Shown piece by piece: positions 11,401 to 23,200 of a DNA stretch of 64,000 bases; position 1 is the first letter of the stretch; the number at the start of each line of letters is the position of its first letter. The DNA lies in the NCBI GenBank assembly GCA_965178125.1, contig OZ237775.1:496001-560000 (forward strand). Reading direction: 5' to 3'. Source of the DNA: Bilabrum cf. latius (Eukaryota > Bigyra: Bicosoecida > Bigyra > Bicosoecida). The notes under the pieces were generated by a model that searched no databases, was not told the origin of the DNA, and saw only the letters and a list, made by a program, of their open reading frames with translations. The position numbers and the translations under genes were made by a program.

Positions 11401-14400
11401 TCGGGGTAGTATCCCCTCAGTGAGCACTCAGGACTGAACGAGTCCAAGTTGAACGTGAACAGGGCCGCCGTGTCAAAGATGGGCCGGGCCGCCTTGGGCC
11501 ACGTAAACCAGAAATTGTTGAAGAGACCGAGGATCTGCAGCGTGTTGAGCATGAGCCCGAGGCCCGTGTACGTGCTCTTGCGGCTAGAAAAGTCGATCGA
11601 GGCGCAGCAGATCAGCAGCACGAAGCCGAACATGAGCACGGCCCGGAAGTGAGCCCCACCTGACGCGCCGCAGGGCCTGCACTCACCGTAGAACCGGTAG
11701 CTGCCCTCGTCGCAGTCGGCACAGTGCCTGCCTTCATATGAACCCAGGCACCTGGTCTGGTTCACCGCAGTCGATTCCCGCTCCACTCCGACGCACGCCT
11801 CCGCCGGCTTGCAGCCGACCATGAGACCGCCCTTGACCTCGCTCTCGATGGATCCTGGGAGAGGGAGAGGGGCCAGCGTGCCGCGGAAGCACTCGTCCAT
11901 GAAGCCGTTGTCTGCACTATCGTCAATGGATCCAAACAGGGCGGGGTCAGCCGCTAGAAGCTCGAAGAGGGTCTCATTCGAGTAGAAACCGCTGATGGAC
12001 GTATCCTCGTATGCGTGTCGGTTCACCTCTCTAGTCCGTCTAGCAGCCCGGGCCTGCATCGAAGCACCGCGCAGCCTCTGCATCGCTGCGTCTGCCTCTT
12101 GGCCCCTGGCTCCCAGGGCCGTCATGACGAGCCGCCGGGCCTCCGCTTCGTCGCTGAGATGGGATGCCTCGTCCTGGCTCAGAAACGGCTGCCTGCTATT
12201 TTCCCTCGTCCCTTGGCCGGCTCGCATCCCACCGCTTCGCACTGATCCACCGGGTACCAGCCTGGGAGCTAGCAGGGCAGCCCACGCAGCGCGAGTGCGG
12301 GTGGGGACAAGCGTGCTGGCGCCCTCACCGGACCCATCTGAGATAGTCGACTCGCCTGCAGAGCCCATCAGAACTCGGCGCGCCGCTTCAATGGTTGCCT
12401 CCGTCTGCCTGCCTCCGCTCGCCTGCCTCACCATCACAAAATCGCTGCAGCAATGCGCACCGAGAGGGCACGGCCTGCACTGCCCCCTTTCTTCCCCGAT
12501 CTGACCAGCGATCAGATCCAGCGTGCTGTCGTTCCGGCCCTGCTGCTCACTCGACAGATTTGCTGGCTCGTTGGCGCTCCCATCCGCTTCACTGCCATCC
12601 TCTGAGCCACTCTCACCGCCCCCAATAGCCAGGCGAGGATCTCCGTAGTAGCCCCCGGTGCACACGCACTGGTCCCTCGACACTGTGGCCTCGAAGAAAG
12701 CGAGCGCGTTCTCGCCGCAAGGGGTGCACGCCGTGTGGTTGGTGCCCGATGCATAGCTGTAGATGTCGCAGGGCAGGCAGGACCCCTGCCCGGGCCTGTC
12801 CTAGTAGTACCCCGGCGGGCACGGGATGCACTCGGCCTCGCCGTCCTCGGGGCTGTAGTACCCGGCGGGGCACACCGCGCACGGCGCGCCTCCAGAGGAG
12901 GCCTGTCCGCGCACGCACCTGTCGCAGCGGTACTGGATCGTGTCCTCGGACAGAGACACCCTCTCCCAGCCGTCCTCGCACGTGTGGTCCCCGTACTCTC
13001 TCGTCACGCCGCAGTCCAGCCCAGAGAAATCGTACGTGTCGACGACGCTAAAGCTGCCCGGATCCGCAGAATCTATCGCTGGGTCGGGTCCCATCTCGCT
13101 GACGTACACGACTCTCGAGCCTTGGTTGCAGTTGTCCAGCTGAAACGGGCCCAGCGGCTGCGTCCCCTGCGCCATGGAGAAGAACTGCGTCGAGTAGAAG
13201 GCGTCCACGAAGGCCTCCCGCGTGGTGGACGCGGACCGCTGCAGCGCCATGACGGCTGCCCTGCCCACCATCCACCCCTCCAGGGACTCGAACGTCTGCA
13301 GGGTGTTGCCCAATCCGTACGCGTCCTGGAGGTCCCGCTGGAATTCCTGCACGATTGGGTTGTTGGTGTCAGTCGGCACAGGCGCCACCTGGGTCATGTA
13401 GACGTTTCTGAGGTAGTCGTCCGGCGGCTGGTTGGTGATGTCATTCACAGCCTCGATCAAGGCGTCCCTGAAAGCGATGGATCCCGCGAACGATACAGCG
13501 ATGATGCGGAACCGGCTCAGGTCCAGACCCCGCACTGATCCGATCTTGAGGAGGGCGGAGAAAGCGGCGAGGGGACGGGCGGTGCCGAACATAACCACGG
13601 AATCGGGCAGCGTTTCCATCGAGAGGATGTCGAGGACGCCTTGATGCACGGCTGTGGTGCCCTTTGGGTAGTAACCCGCCGAGTGAAGCTCCATGCGGTG
13701 GTACCGCAGCGCCGCTCTCAGCCCGTTGTACCCCGCGGCTCCGAACCCGTCCGCCTGCCCAAAGAATGCCACCCGCTGGTGCCCGTTTGCCTTGAGATAC
13801 TTGACCATCGCCGCACACTCGTCAGCGTACGAGGCCCTGACGTTGATGATGCGGTTCTAATCCGTGGCTCTGAGGAACCCCGCCCCGGTGAGCGGCCCCA
13901 CGAAGGGGATCTGCCTCTCGTTGACCAGGTCGAACACTGCGCTGGCGGTGGGCGTGCCGGCGTACCCGATGAGGGCGAAGACTTGATGCGCGTCCATAAT
14001 ACTGAGCGTGTTGGCAATCGTGGTTGAGGGCTGGTAGGCGTCGTCGAAGGACAGAAGCCGGACCATCTTGCCGTTGACGCCGCCCAGGCGGTTCACCCCC
14101 TCAAAGGCAGCCCGGATGCCGTGCTCCAGCCCGCGGCCCAGCCCGGCCGTGTCACCAGAGAAGCTGGCGCTCTGCCCGAACACGATGGGCCTCAGAGCGG
14201 GCTGCAGGTAGTCGATGGACACGCCGCACGACTCGAAGAACAGATCGCGGTCCGGCTCCCTTTGGAAGTACGTGTCCCGCACCACGTCGCCGGCCTGGTT
14301 CAGGTACGGCCTGCTCTGCTGCACGGACAGGAGGTACACGGAGTGCATGCCCTGCGAGCAGTCGCACCCGATCACGCGGGAGCCGGTCGACACGGAGCAC

Positions 14401-17400
14401 TCGGGCCCGTACGGCCCCAGTCTGAAGCCCTCGAAGGAGAACATGCCCGTCTCAAACACGCTCGTCATCAGCCGGCGCCTCGCGAGCGCCCGACCCGCCT
14501 CGTAGGTCGCCCCCTCCTGCCCCGTGAAAGCGTCCAGACCGTCTCCAAGCCGCTCCAGCGCCGCGTGTGCCAGCCGACCGGCGATCCAGCCCTCCAGCTT
14601 CTCGTAGGTCGGGGCGGCCTGCTAGCCCGAGTAGCTCCTCTGCAGAGAGGCCTGGAACTCGGCGATCATGGGGATGCTCGCGTTGGTGGGGTCGGGAAAC
14701 ACCGCCGTGAGGAACACGTTGGAGGCGCAGTCCTCGTCCAGCAGAGACAGAAAGCCCGCTCCCACGGGAGAAGGCACGTAGAAGTAGACGTCCTGCCAGC
14801 CGGTGATCTGCTTGGCAGCGCAGATGAAGTCCGCAGCCGGCTTTGCCACGGCAAACACAAACACGGCCTGCGGCGGAGACAGCCTGGACATGGTCCCGAC
14901 AGCCTCGGTGATGTTGTAGACGCCCCTGTTGTACGTGCCCCTCGAGTGCAGCACGAAGCCCTGGTTCCACAAGGCAACCTCTACCCCAGCCAGGCCAGAC
15001 TCCCCGAACCCGTCGTTCTGGTAGAAGATGCTGCAGCGCGTGCGGCCCTGCTGCACCGCGTCTCTCACCATCAGGTGCGTCTCGCCGTCGTATGAGGCCC
15101 GCACGTTCACCACGAGGGGATCCACCGGCCTCCTCAGGAAACGCGCCCCCGTCAGCGGCGCAATCAGGGGGATCTGCCTGGGCCTGAGCTCCTCCAGCAT
15201 GGCCGATGCAGTCCCCGTCCCGAACGTGCCCAGCATGAACATGACCCTGTCCTGCTCCGCCAGCTGCACCGCGTTGGCCCTGGCCCTCACGGGGTCGTAC
15301 CCATCGTCCACGGTCACCAGCCGGAGGTACCTCCCACGGACCCCGCCCCGCCGATTGACGTCGCTAAAGGCCGCGTTGATGCCGGCCGACATCTCCTGTC
15401 CCCAGAACGCGTTGGAGCCAGACATGACCACTGACTGGCCCACCAGCACGGGCTCTGCCTGAGAGGCCGCGTCGTCGATGACGCCGCAACCATCCATGGA
15501 GAACACAGAGGCGATAGAGGTGCGGTATCCAGCCGTACCCGCCGTGGTCCCAGGGCTAGAGCCGGACCCTGCGGACTGGATGGGCTCGAACTGGGTCAGC
15601 TGCACCTGCCTGACTCCCTGCGTGCAGTTGGGCCCGTACGGCCCCAGCACCTTGCCGTCCCCGTCCTCGATCTTGAATACGCTCCTGCGGTGCAGGGCAT
15701 CAATGAAGGCCTCCCGACCCCACTCCCCGTCGGGCAGGGCCAGCAGAGTCTCGATGGCCAGCCGCCCGGCGTAGTAGCCCTCTTGCTCCACCCACTGGAG
15801 GGAGCCGTCGGCCTGCGGGGCGGGCTCGGGCACGACCTGAGTGATGGTGATGCGGGAGGCCTCCTCCTCCGTGAGCTCTGGGAGGATGCGGCTGGGCTGC
15901 ACGGGGGAGGGGAGGTACAGCGCGGCGTTGGGGAACTGCCTGGATGCCTCTTTCACGAACAACGAGGCCTGCCTCCACACCGCGAATACCACTATGGCCT
16001 CGAGGGGCGAGTCCGTCTGGTTCATGGCGGCCACGCCGGCCGAGATGATGTCGTTGCTGTTGCGCTCGTAGGTCCCTTCAGCCACGATTCGCAGCCCCCT
16101 GCGACTGAGGGCCAGCTCCAGCCCGTTTTTACCGGCCTCTCCGTACGTGTCGTTCTGCCTGAAGAGACCCACCTTGGAGAAGCCCAGCTCGGCGAGGTGG
16201 TCCACCATGGCCGCTGTCTCGTCGTCGTACGAAGCCCTCACGTTGATCACGTACCGGTTGGGCGGGTCACGGAACAGCCTTGCCCCGGTGAGTGCCCCCA
16301 CAAAGGGGACGCGGTGTGCCTATACCGCGGGGAGGGCAGCGGCGCTGGTGGCGGACCCCATGGACCCGAGCAAGGCAAAGGCCATGTCTTTCTCCAGGAG
16401 CGTGTCGGTTGCAACCACCGTGACCGCGGGGTCGTACTTGTCGTCGTACGACATGAGTATGACCCGCCGCCCCCGCACCGTCGGCGTCTCACGGAAGGCC
16501 CTCAGCACGCCCAGCCGCATGTCCCCCCCGAGGCTGGCAGCCCCCCCCGTGAGCGCCGCGCTCTGCCCGAACACGATGGACTTGGACTCGGCGGGGAGCT
16601 CGGCCAGCGGTGCCCCGCAGGAGCCCCGCCTGCTCGATCCGATCCCCACGAACTCTCGTACCATGGCACCGCCCCCCGGGGAGGAGCCCTTTGTGGACCT
16701 GTACACGTACACGTCTCGCAGCGCCTGGCCGCAGCCGGAGCCGCACTCGGTGCGAAAAGGGCCGACCAGCATGCCTCGCCAGCGCCAGGCGTACTCGCTC
16801 GTCTAGGCAGCGGCAAACGCGCTTGGATCTGCATTTAGCTCGGCTGCAAAGTTCACAGCTGCTTGCGTGATGTTGGAGCCGTTCACAGCTTCGTACTCTG
16901 GCGGCAGCAGGCGCGGGCAGAGCAGGCCGTCATCGAGAAGGGTAGCACCAGACGTATCATTTGTTCCAGTCCCACTGGAACACGCGTCGGATGTCGCCAT
17001 CACATGAAGCCTCGGCTCAGTACCAAGGCTCGAGAATGCAGCAGCTGCATACGTATTCGCCCAAGTTGGGTCGTTGGTGACCAGAACGAGCAAATCGGTG
17101 TCGTCTTCCGAGCGATGTCGTTGGAACAGATTGTGGTTGATCATGGACAAGTTGTACGCTGCCTCATAAACCTGCAAGGGGAAAACCACTCCCAGTTGTG
17201 AAGGGAAGCATTGGCAGTCGTCGCGCCGAAACTGCAAGATTAACCGATCCCCAGTTATAGCGGCTCACTTGGGCATGACGGTAGCTCGAATCAATCCGTG
17301 TAGATATTTTGGACCATCCTTGGCTGATAGCAAAGTCCATGATAGCTTCAACCTGCGTGGTTACTAAACTGAAAACAGACGGCCTGATTCGCAAACAAGC

Positions 17401-17608
17401 AAGTGCTGTATCTGTCCTGATGGCCATAAAGAAGTCTTACCTCGTCGTATATACTTGGTACGAATCGAATAATAGGGAAGCTTGCAGTGGCCCCAATTGG
17501 ATCGCGGGAGTGCTCAATTCCAGCATTCGACTGCGCTGCCACATTCTGGGCGCGGTACCAGCCGTACGCTACAATGAGCCACGCAACCTGACTTGCCGTT
17601 CTTTTCAT
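8406..17608 (-). CDS. Giant receptor: tandem type 1 periplasmic-binding domains, Cys-rich repeats, multipass C-terminus
   Basis: Three exons, 17608-17441, 17352-17269 and 17171-8406, with introns of 88 and 97 bases, encode about 3,005 aa ending in TGA. In-frame TAGs are at 16803, 16320, 14622, 13857, 12801, 11052, 10785, 10404, 10398, 10290, 10128, 10026, 8949, 8898 and 8505. A signal-like N-terminus (MKRTASQVAWLIVAYGWY) precedes a shortened first ligand-binding domain. Three fuller type 1 domains follow, each starting with a GQS motif (IVFGQSAALTG, VLVGQSVVMSG, IVFGQSASFSG) and containing a FVGxLTGAxFLR-like segment. Next come GCC2/GCC3-like Cys repeats (CAVCPAGYY, CIPCPPGYY) near 13000-12650, then hydrophobic helices at about 11660-11280, 11045-10960 and 9340-9030, an acidic linker, and a Lys/Arg-rich tail. 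The layout suggests a cell-surface sensor of small ligands. The first binding domain lacks its usual first ~100 residues, so an upstream exon may be missing. Confidence 0.85.
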
Positions 17609-18307
17609 GATAGAAAAAAGATAGCTAAGATGAACTAGAGGCTGGGACAGATGATCGGATCGCACCTGGTACGTAGGGAGAGAGGATTCGCAGATGACCC
17701 GACGAACAAAGGGCAGGGCAAATGGCGCCGCGCGCTGTCATCATCGTTGAGGTTCCGCTTTCTATTATTTTGTCCCGGATGCAGCGCACTTCAGGCCACC
17801 CGTAGAGCCACATTCCATCATTTAATCAGCCATCTATCAACAGTGTTAATGTCAACTATATTTACATCTTATCACGGCACGAATATTGATGCTGCGTAGA
17901 TCGAAAGCGTGTTTCTGGACCATCCAGCAGGCCCCGCCCTGGGCGGCAAGATCGCTATCCTGCTCATGAACATTTTGTCACTCTGACCCGCGCAAAACAC
18001 ATGAATTAGTCTTGTATAATCGAATGGGGCGCTGCATTTTTACTGAATCTGGAATTGAGACTCATGAATTAATTGACCAGCCACTACTACACGCGTTCAT
18101 GTTTCTACAAGTTGTACACGCAACAGCACTCGGCCCAACGCTATCCGGGATTAATTATTGCTACTTTGCTCAATAAATTGCTAAGGATTTGTTTCAACTA
18201 AAAGCTACTAGGCACTGTCAGGTTCCGGTTCTTCGTGTAAGCTGCTACAGTCTTAAGCCTAAGATGTACAATCAAGATTGCATAGCAAGCTGAATCAGTA
18301 CGTTCCA
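17609..18307. other. Divergent intergenic region
   Basis: About 700 bases between the start of the receptor gene (minus) and the hydrolase (plus). It is clearly AT-richer than the flanking coding DNA, especially 17820-18290. It should hold both promoters, but no element could be identified with confidence. Confidence 0.5.
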
Positions 18308-19852
18308 ATGCTGCGATATTTGCGGGTACGGCTCGCGGAGCATTGGCATACGAAGGCCAGACCTCCGCAGCCGTTTGCAGAGCCTTGCGATGTGAGGGTG
18401 CTGGCAATGCATGCGACCGGTTTCAATTCTGGATCTCTGCTTGGACTGATCCGTAGTCTATCAGTCAAGACATTAGGTCCAAATGTGCGCACTGAGGTCA
18501 TCCTTCCAGATGCTAGGGGGCACGGAGCATCAAGCCAGCTTGGTTGGGATGGCAGCAATTGGGAAACGCCAGCTCTAGATGTGTTGCATCTCCTGTGGCA
18601 GTTAGATTATGATGATAAATAGACCCGAAGACCGCGACCTAAGTTGATTGGATTCGGGCACTCGATGGGAGGTGCGCAAGTCCTGCTGGCTCAGCAGCTG
18701 CACAAAGGCAAGCTCGAAACGTCTGCGGCATCTTCCGGGTACCTCAGTGACACGGCAGGGACACCTCTATTCGACGCCATGGTAGTTGCAGAGCCCATCA
18801 TCGCACCGCTGGCATCGCCTTCACCTCCCAGTGGCTGGGTGCACAGCCCGTTGGCAAAGCTGGCGCTCCGACGGAAGGCCCGCTTCGAGAGCATGGCCGC
18901 TGCCCGCTCTCGACTGTTCTCCAAGGCGCCCCTGAGCATGTGGGACACGCTGTCTCAAGAAGGCTATCTCGCTAGAGGCCTCGTGGAGTGTGGCATGGAG
19001 GACGAAACATCACGAAGCACTGAGGCCGCGGATGGCCATGCCAGTGGCGGCAGCACCGGCCCACCGACTGGAGAAGGCAGCACCGGCCCACCGACTGGAG
19101 AAGGCAGCACCGGCCCATCGACAGGAGAAGGCAGCACCGGCCCATCGACAGGAGAAGGCAGCACCGGCCCATCGACAGGAGAAGGCAGCACCGGCCCATC
19201 GACAGGAGAAGGCAGCACCGGCCCATCGACTGGAGAAGGCAGCACCGGCCGATCGACTGGAGAAGCCGGCGGGGCGCGTGCCGCAAGGGCCGTGCCCAGT
19301 CATGAATGCAAATGGGAGGAAGGGGGGCACAATGCGAGTGCCATATATGGTATGCTAGAATAGAAAGATAGCGCGTGGTTCAGCGAGCGCAGCAGGTCAG
19401 GCGAAAGCCAGGCCCGCTGGGGCAGCAGAGGGGAAGAGGTCGGTACCCCGGTTCGACTGGCGTGCGACCCAGAGTTGGAGAGCGGAGTGTTCGGGGGTTG
19501 GCATGGTGGTTACGATCGACTTTCGAGCACCCCTGTCGGTGTTGGAGGCGTTACGATCTTGGCTGGTGAGAAGACGGACATCCTAGACGGGTTCGCTGAC
19601 CCCAGCAGCGGCATTGAGCCAGGCACGGGTGTGTTCAAGCACCTCGCCGATAGGCTGCGAAACGGCAGAGGAGCGAACAGCAAGCCGGCACCGCATGGCG
19701 TCGCACCGGCCGGGCCTGTATCGTTCGAGGCGGTGCCTGGGGCGGGTCATCTGCTGGTGCAAGAGCAGCCCGAGGCTGTGGCAAATGCAGTGTTCGAGGC
19801 GATCATGAGGTGCGTGGATCCAACTGAGGCTGGTGCGGGGCACCGGTCGTGA
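18308..19852 (+). CDS. Alpha/beta hydrolase with internal minisatellite
   Basis: Frame of 514 codons from ATG at 18308 to TGA at 19850-19852, with TAGs at 18620 and 19361. The fold landmarks are in order: AMHATGFNS (strand 3 and oxyanion-hole region), DARGHGASS, the nucleophile elbow GFGHSMGGA with Ser in GxSxG, and a terminal GAGHLLVQEQPEAV carrying the presumed catalytic His. The elbow lies just after the first TAG and the His after the second, so the triad is assembled only if both are translated. An eight-copy nine-residue repeat (GSTGPPTGE type) is inserted in the lid or loop region. Substrate unknown. The 3' end faces the 60-bp array and the FYVE/R-SNARE gene. Confidence 0.85.
19049..19264 (+). 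repeat. 27-bp coding minisatellite, 8 copies
   Basis: Eight tandem copies of a 27-base unit beginning GGCAGCACCGGCCC. The unit is a multiple of three, so it adds nine residues per copy (GSTGP[PS]TGE) to the hydrolase. Copies differ at a few positions (ACTGG versus ACAGG, CCA versus TCG). Copy number probably varies between strains. Confidence 0.95.
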
Positions 19853-19931
19853 AACAGCAGACCGCTAGTACGTCTTAGTACATGGAAAGGTCGGGGATTT
19901 CGAGCAAACAAGGACAGCAGCACAGTCGCAT

Positions 19932-20229
19932 GCCTCACGCAATCACGCAGTCGCCCCCCGCGTTGTCTCTCTCCGCCCTCTACCTCAGCAAGCCTCACGC
20001 AATCACGCAGTCGCCCCCCGCGTTGTCTCTCTCCGCCCTCTCCCTCAGCAAGCCTCACGCAATCACGCAGTCGCCCCCCGCGTTGTCTCTCTCCGCCCTC
20101 TACCTCAGCAAGCCTCACGCAATCACGCAGTCGCCCCCCGCGTTGTCTCTCTCCGCCCTCTCCCTCAGCAAGCCTCACGCAATCACGCAGTCGCCCCCCG
20201 CGTTGTCTCTCTCCGCCCTCTCCCTCAGC
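19932..20229. repeat. 60-bp tandem array, 5 copies, overlapping the end of the FYVE/R-SNARE gene
   Basis: Five near-identical 60-base units (GCCTCACGCAATCACGCAGT...). They differ mainly at one position, CTACC or CTCCC, in the order A,C,A,C,C, which hints at a 120-base higher-order unit. The copy nearest 20229 is the last coding segment plus TGA of the minus-strand FYVE/R-SNARE gene. The other four lie behind its stop codon in the same reading phase, each with its own copy of the final codons and TGA. Confidence 0.95.
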
Positions 20230-23200
20230 TGCCTGGCCTTGGAGGCGAACGACTCGGCCTGGTCCCTGAAATCGCTCGTCTTGTCCCCCATCTGCCGCAT
20301 CCTCTCGGTCCTCTGCGCCATCCTCTCGCGGTTGGACGCCATCACGCCCCGCAGCTCGCCCATGCTCCTCTTGCCCCGCCCGCCGCCACCCTCACCCTCG
20401 GCCCCGCCCACCTTACCAGCACCTGCACCCAGGGCGGGGCCGGCTTCTGGATCTGCCCGCGGCACCATCCCGCCCAGGCTTGGCACGCCGCCCTCCCCCA
20501 AGCGCTTCCCGGCCGGACGAGGCTCACTAGATCTAGCTAGGGAATGGTCGCCCCTGCCCTGGCCTCGGGTCTGGCTCTAGCTCTGTGCGCTCTGGTGGCC
20601 TGCTACCGACTCGGCACCGCGCCCACTACCGTGCAGTGCACCTGAGAGCAGCCCCTCGGACCCCAGCGCGTTGAAGCACCCGTCGCACACGCGGGCCTGC
20701 ATGGACCACACCTCCGGCCTGCCCGCGAGCTCCTGTTCCCCGCCGAGCCCAGCCCCCGCCCTCGCCTTGACCCAGGCCTCCGCATCCACCAGAGGCGCCT
20801 GCTTCCCGGAACAAGCCCCGCACACGAGCCGCCTGCAAGCCCTGCAGTGGTGCCTCCTGGAGAAGAAGCTAAACTCGGCCCCGCACACCCCGCAGCACGC
20901 GAGCCCATCGTCCCTGCCGAACTTCTCCGAGTCGCTGTTCCCCCGCCCCGCCCGCAGCAGACCCCCGGGGTGCACCCTGCACGGCACCAGGATGCCGGCC
21001 TCGCCCTGGGTGGAGCCCGCCAGCGAGGCGCGGTGCATCGAGGGCGCCCTTCCAGAGCTCTGCAGCAGCTGCATCCGGGCGGCCTCTTGCTCCGCAGGCG
21101 GCGCCGCGCGTTTCGGCCCGACGAGCTGCTGCCATCGCTCGGCTGCCTCACGGACTGACTCGAGCAGCTGCGCGGCGGCAGGTTCCGCAGCCTCCATGGG
21201 TCCCAGCAGAGCCGCAGCACCGGGCATGTTCCCCGGCGATGCCCCGGCCAGGTCTGCCCGGGCCCCGTGTTTGGCCAGGTGCCTGGCAACCGTGCTCCAC
21301 TCGTCAGCGGCCTCGATGGCGCTAGCGATGTGCACGCCGCACCCGCCCGCGCCCCCGGGCCAGGGACACCGCAGTGCGATGCTGGTGCCGGCAGCGAGGC
21401 TCAGCGGGCTCGCCCCCGCGAGAGACAGGGCACCGCCGCGGCTCGCACTCGTCACACCAGTTTCACCCAGGTTCACCTCCAGCGATCGGGGCAGCCTCAG
21501 GTTCGGCTGCGCGCCCGCCGCGAGGCACAGCAGCAGCGCCGCAGGGTTGGCGCGGGGCTGCAGGCGGCGGGACTCGCCGGCGCACTGCACTGCGGTGCCC
21601 GCCGCCACCCTCCAGCAGTCCCGCAGCAGCTTGACCCTGGCCCCATCGGAGAGCGGACTGCCCCCGATGGAGCCCGCAGAGGCGCCCCCGGCCTCGGGTG
21701 GGGTCAAGCAGCAGAGGGGGAGGGCCAGGGCCAGGTCCAGGGCTTCCGAGGGACTGCCGCAGGGAACACCGCAGGAAAAATGCATGGCATTGACGTGCGG
21801 GGAGCACACGGGCCCGGCCGCAGAGCCATCTCCGGCGCCTTTTGCGGCTCCGAGTCCTCCTTCCACTCCTCCTGCCCTCGAGTTCCGGCGGTAGGCGAAG
21901 CTGGCGGAGGGGCTTGTCGGGTGCACTGCATTGCCGCTGTGAGGGCCAACTCCGCGCGCGGAGGCGTGCCGGCGCATGCGGCCCTCCTTCCCTGAGAGCC
22001 CGTCTGTTCCCCAGGAGGAATCAATCGCACCGCCGCGGCCTTGGCGTCTCGGCACCATGGGCCCCGCGGGCTCCCAGCTGCCCGCCTGCACAGAGCCCTT
22101 GCAGAGGTGAAGCAGCACGCCCTGCGGCGTCACGCGGACCCACCCGCTGTCGTCCAGCACCCACGCGCCCGTGCACTCCACCGCCAGGGCAGCGGCAGGG
22201 ATGGACACGCCCGCCCCAGAGGCACCCGCGCTGCTGCCCGTCTCTTTGTCGCGCACGGCATCGTCTGGAGCCACCCGGGCCAGAGCCGCGAGAGAGCGGA
22301 GGTGGGTCTTCAGCGAACCGGCGAACGTTCGCGACTGGGCCCATCGACCGGACCTTGCGCTCGTCGATCCCTCCGCACCACCGTGCGATGCACTCGGGGC
22401 GAGCAGGCTGGGGCTGCAGTCCATTGCGGCGAGCGCCACCGCTGCCCTGAGGGAGTCGAGCGCTGGGGTGCTGCGGCCCGAGCCGTGGCTCGCGTGTGAG
22501 AGTGCACTGCACTGCGGCACGGAGAGCGGCTGCAGGCCCCTGTACCTGCGCCTGACCTTCCAGGAGCCCTTCTCCTGCCGGGGCACGGAGGAGTCCCCCT
22601 CGCTGCCCCCTCTGAACATGTCCGGCTCGTGCCCCGCCAGCGCCCACAGAGCCTCGTGCGCGTCTTCGCGGACCGCCGTGAGGTGCACTGCATTGCGGCC
22701 GTCCGAGGGACGGCTGTCCCCCGGCAGTCCCACGGCCCGGACCAGCGCGCGGAAGGACTCGTCCGTGGCCCCCGCGCCACCGTGCGCTGCACCCACCGCC
22801 GGTGGCCTCGCCGCCCCCGCCCCCTGCACCTCCCTTCTTGCCTCCTCGATCGGCTGTGCCCCGATTGGCCTCAGGGCCAGCAGTGCCTCCTGCTGGGCAC
22901 ACCCCGCTGCAACCAGCAGGGGGGGCAGGGGGCAGGCCCCGGGCGCCACCGGGTGCGGCTGTGCGCCGGCAAGCATCCTGACGTGCCTGGGGGTCGCGGC
23001 GCCCGAGTCGATATCGCACTGCAGTGCGAGCAGGGCGGCGGCCCCTCGTGCAGCGAGTCCCACCGGACTGCCCGGAGCGGTTGCAACCGCGGCCCACAGC
23101 TGCGCCCTCTCCCGCAGGAGCACGCGCCTGCGCACGCGGACGAATCCCCGGGCGTCGTTGCCCGGCTCCAACTGGGGGCGCGGGGTAGAACCTGCCTCTC

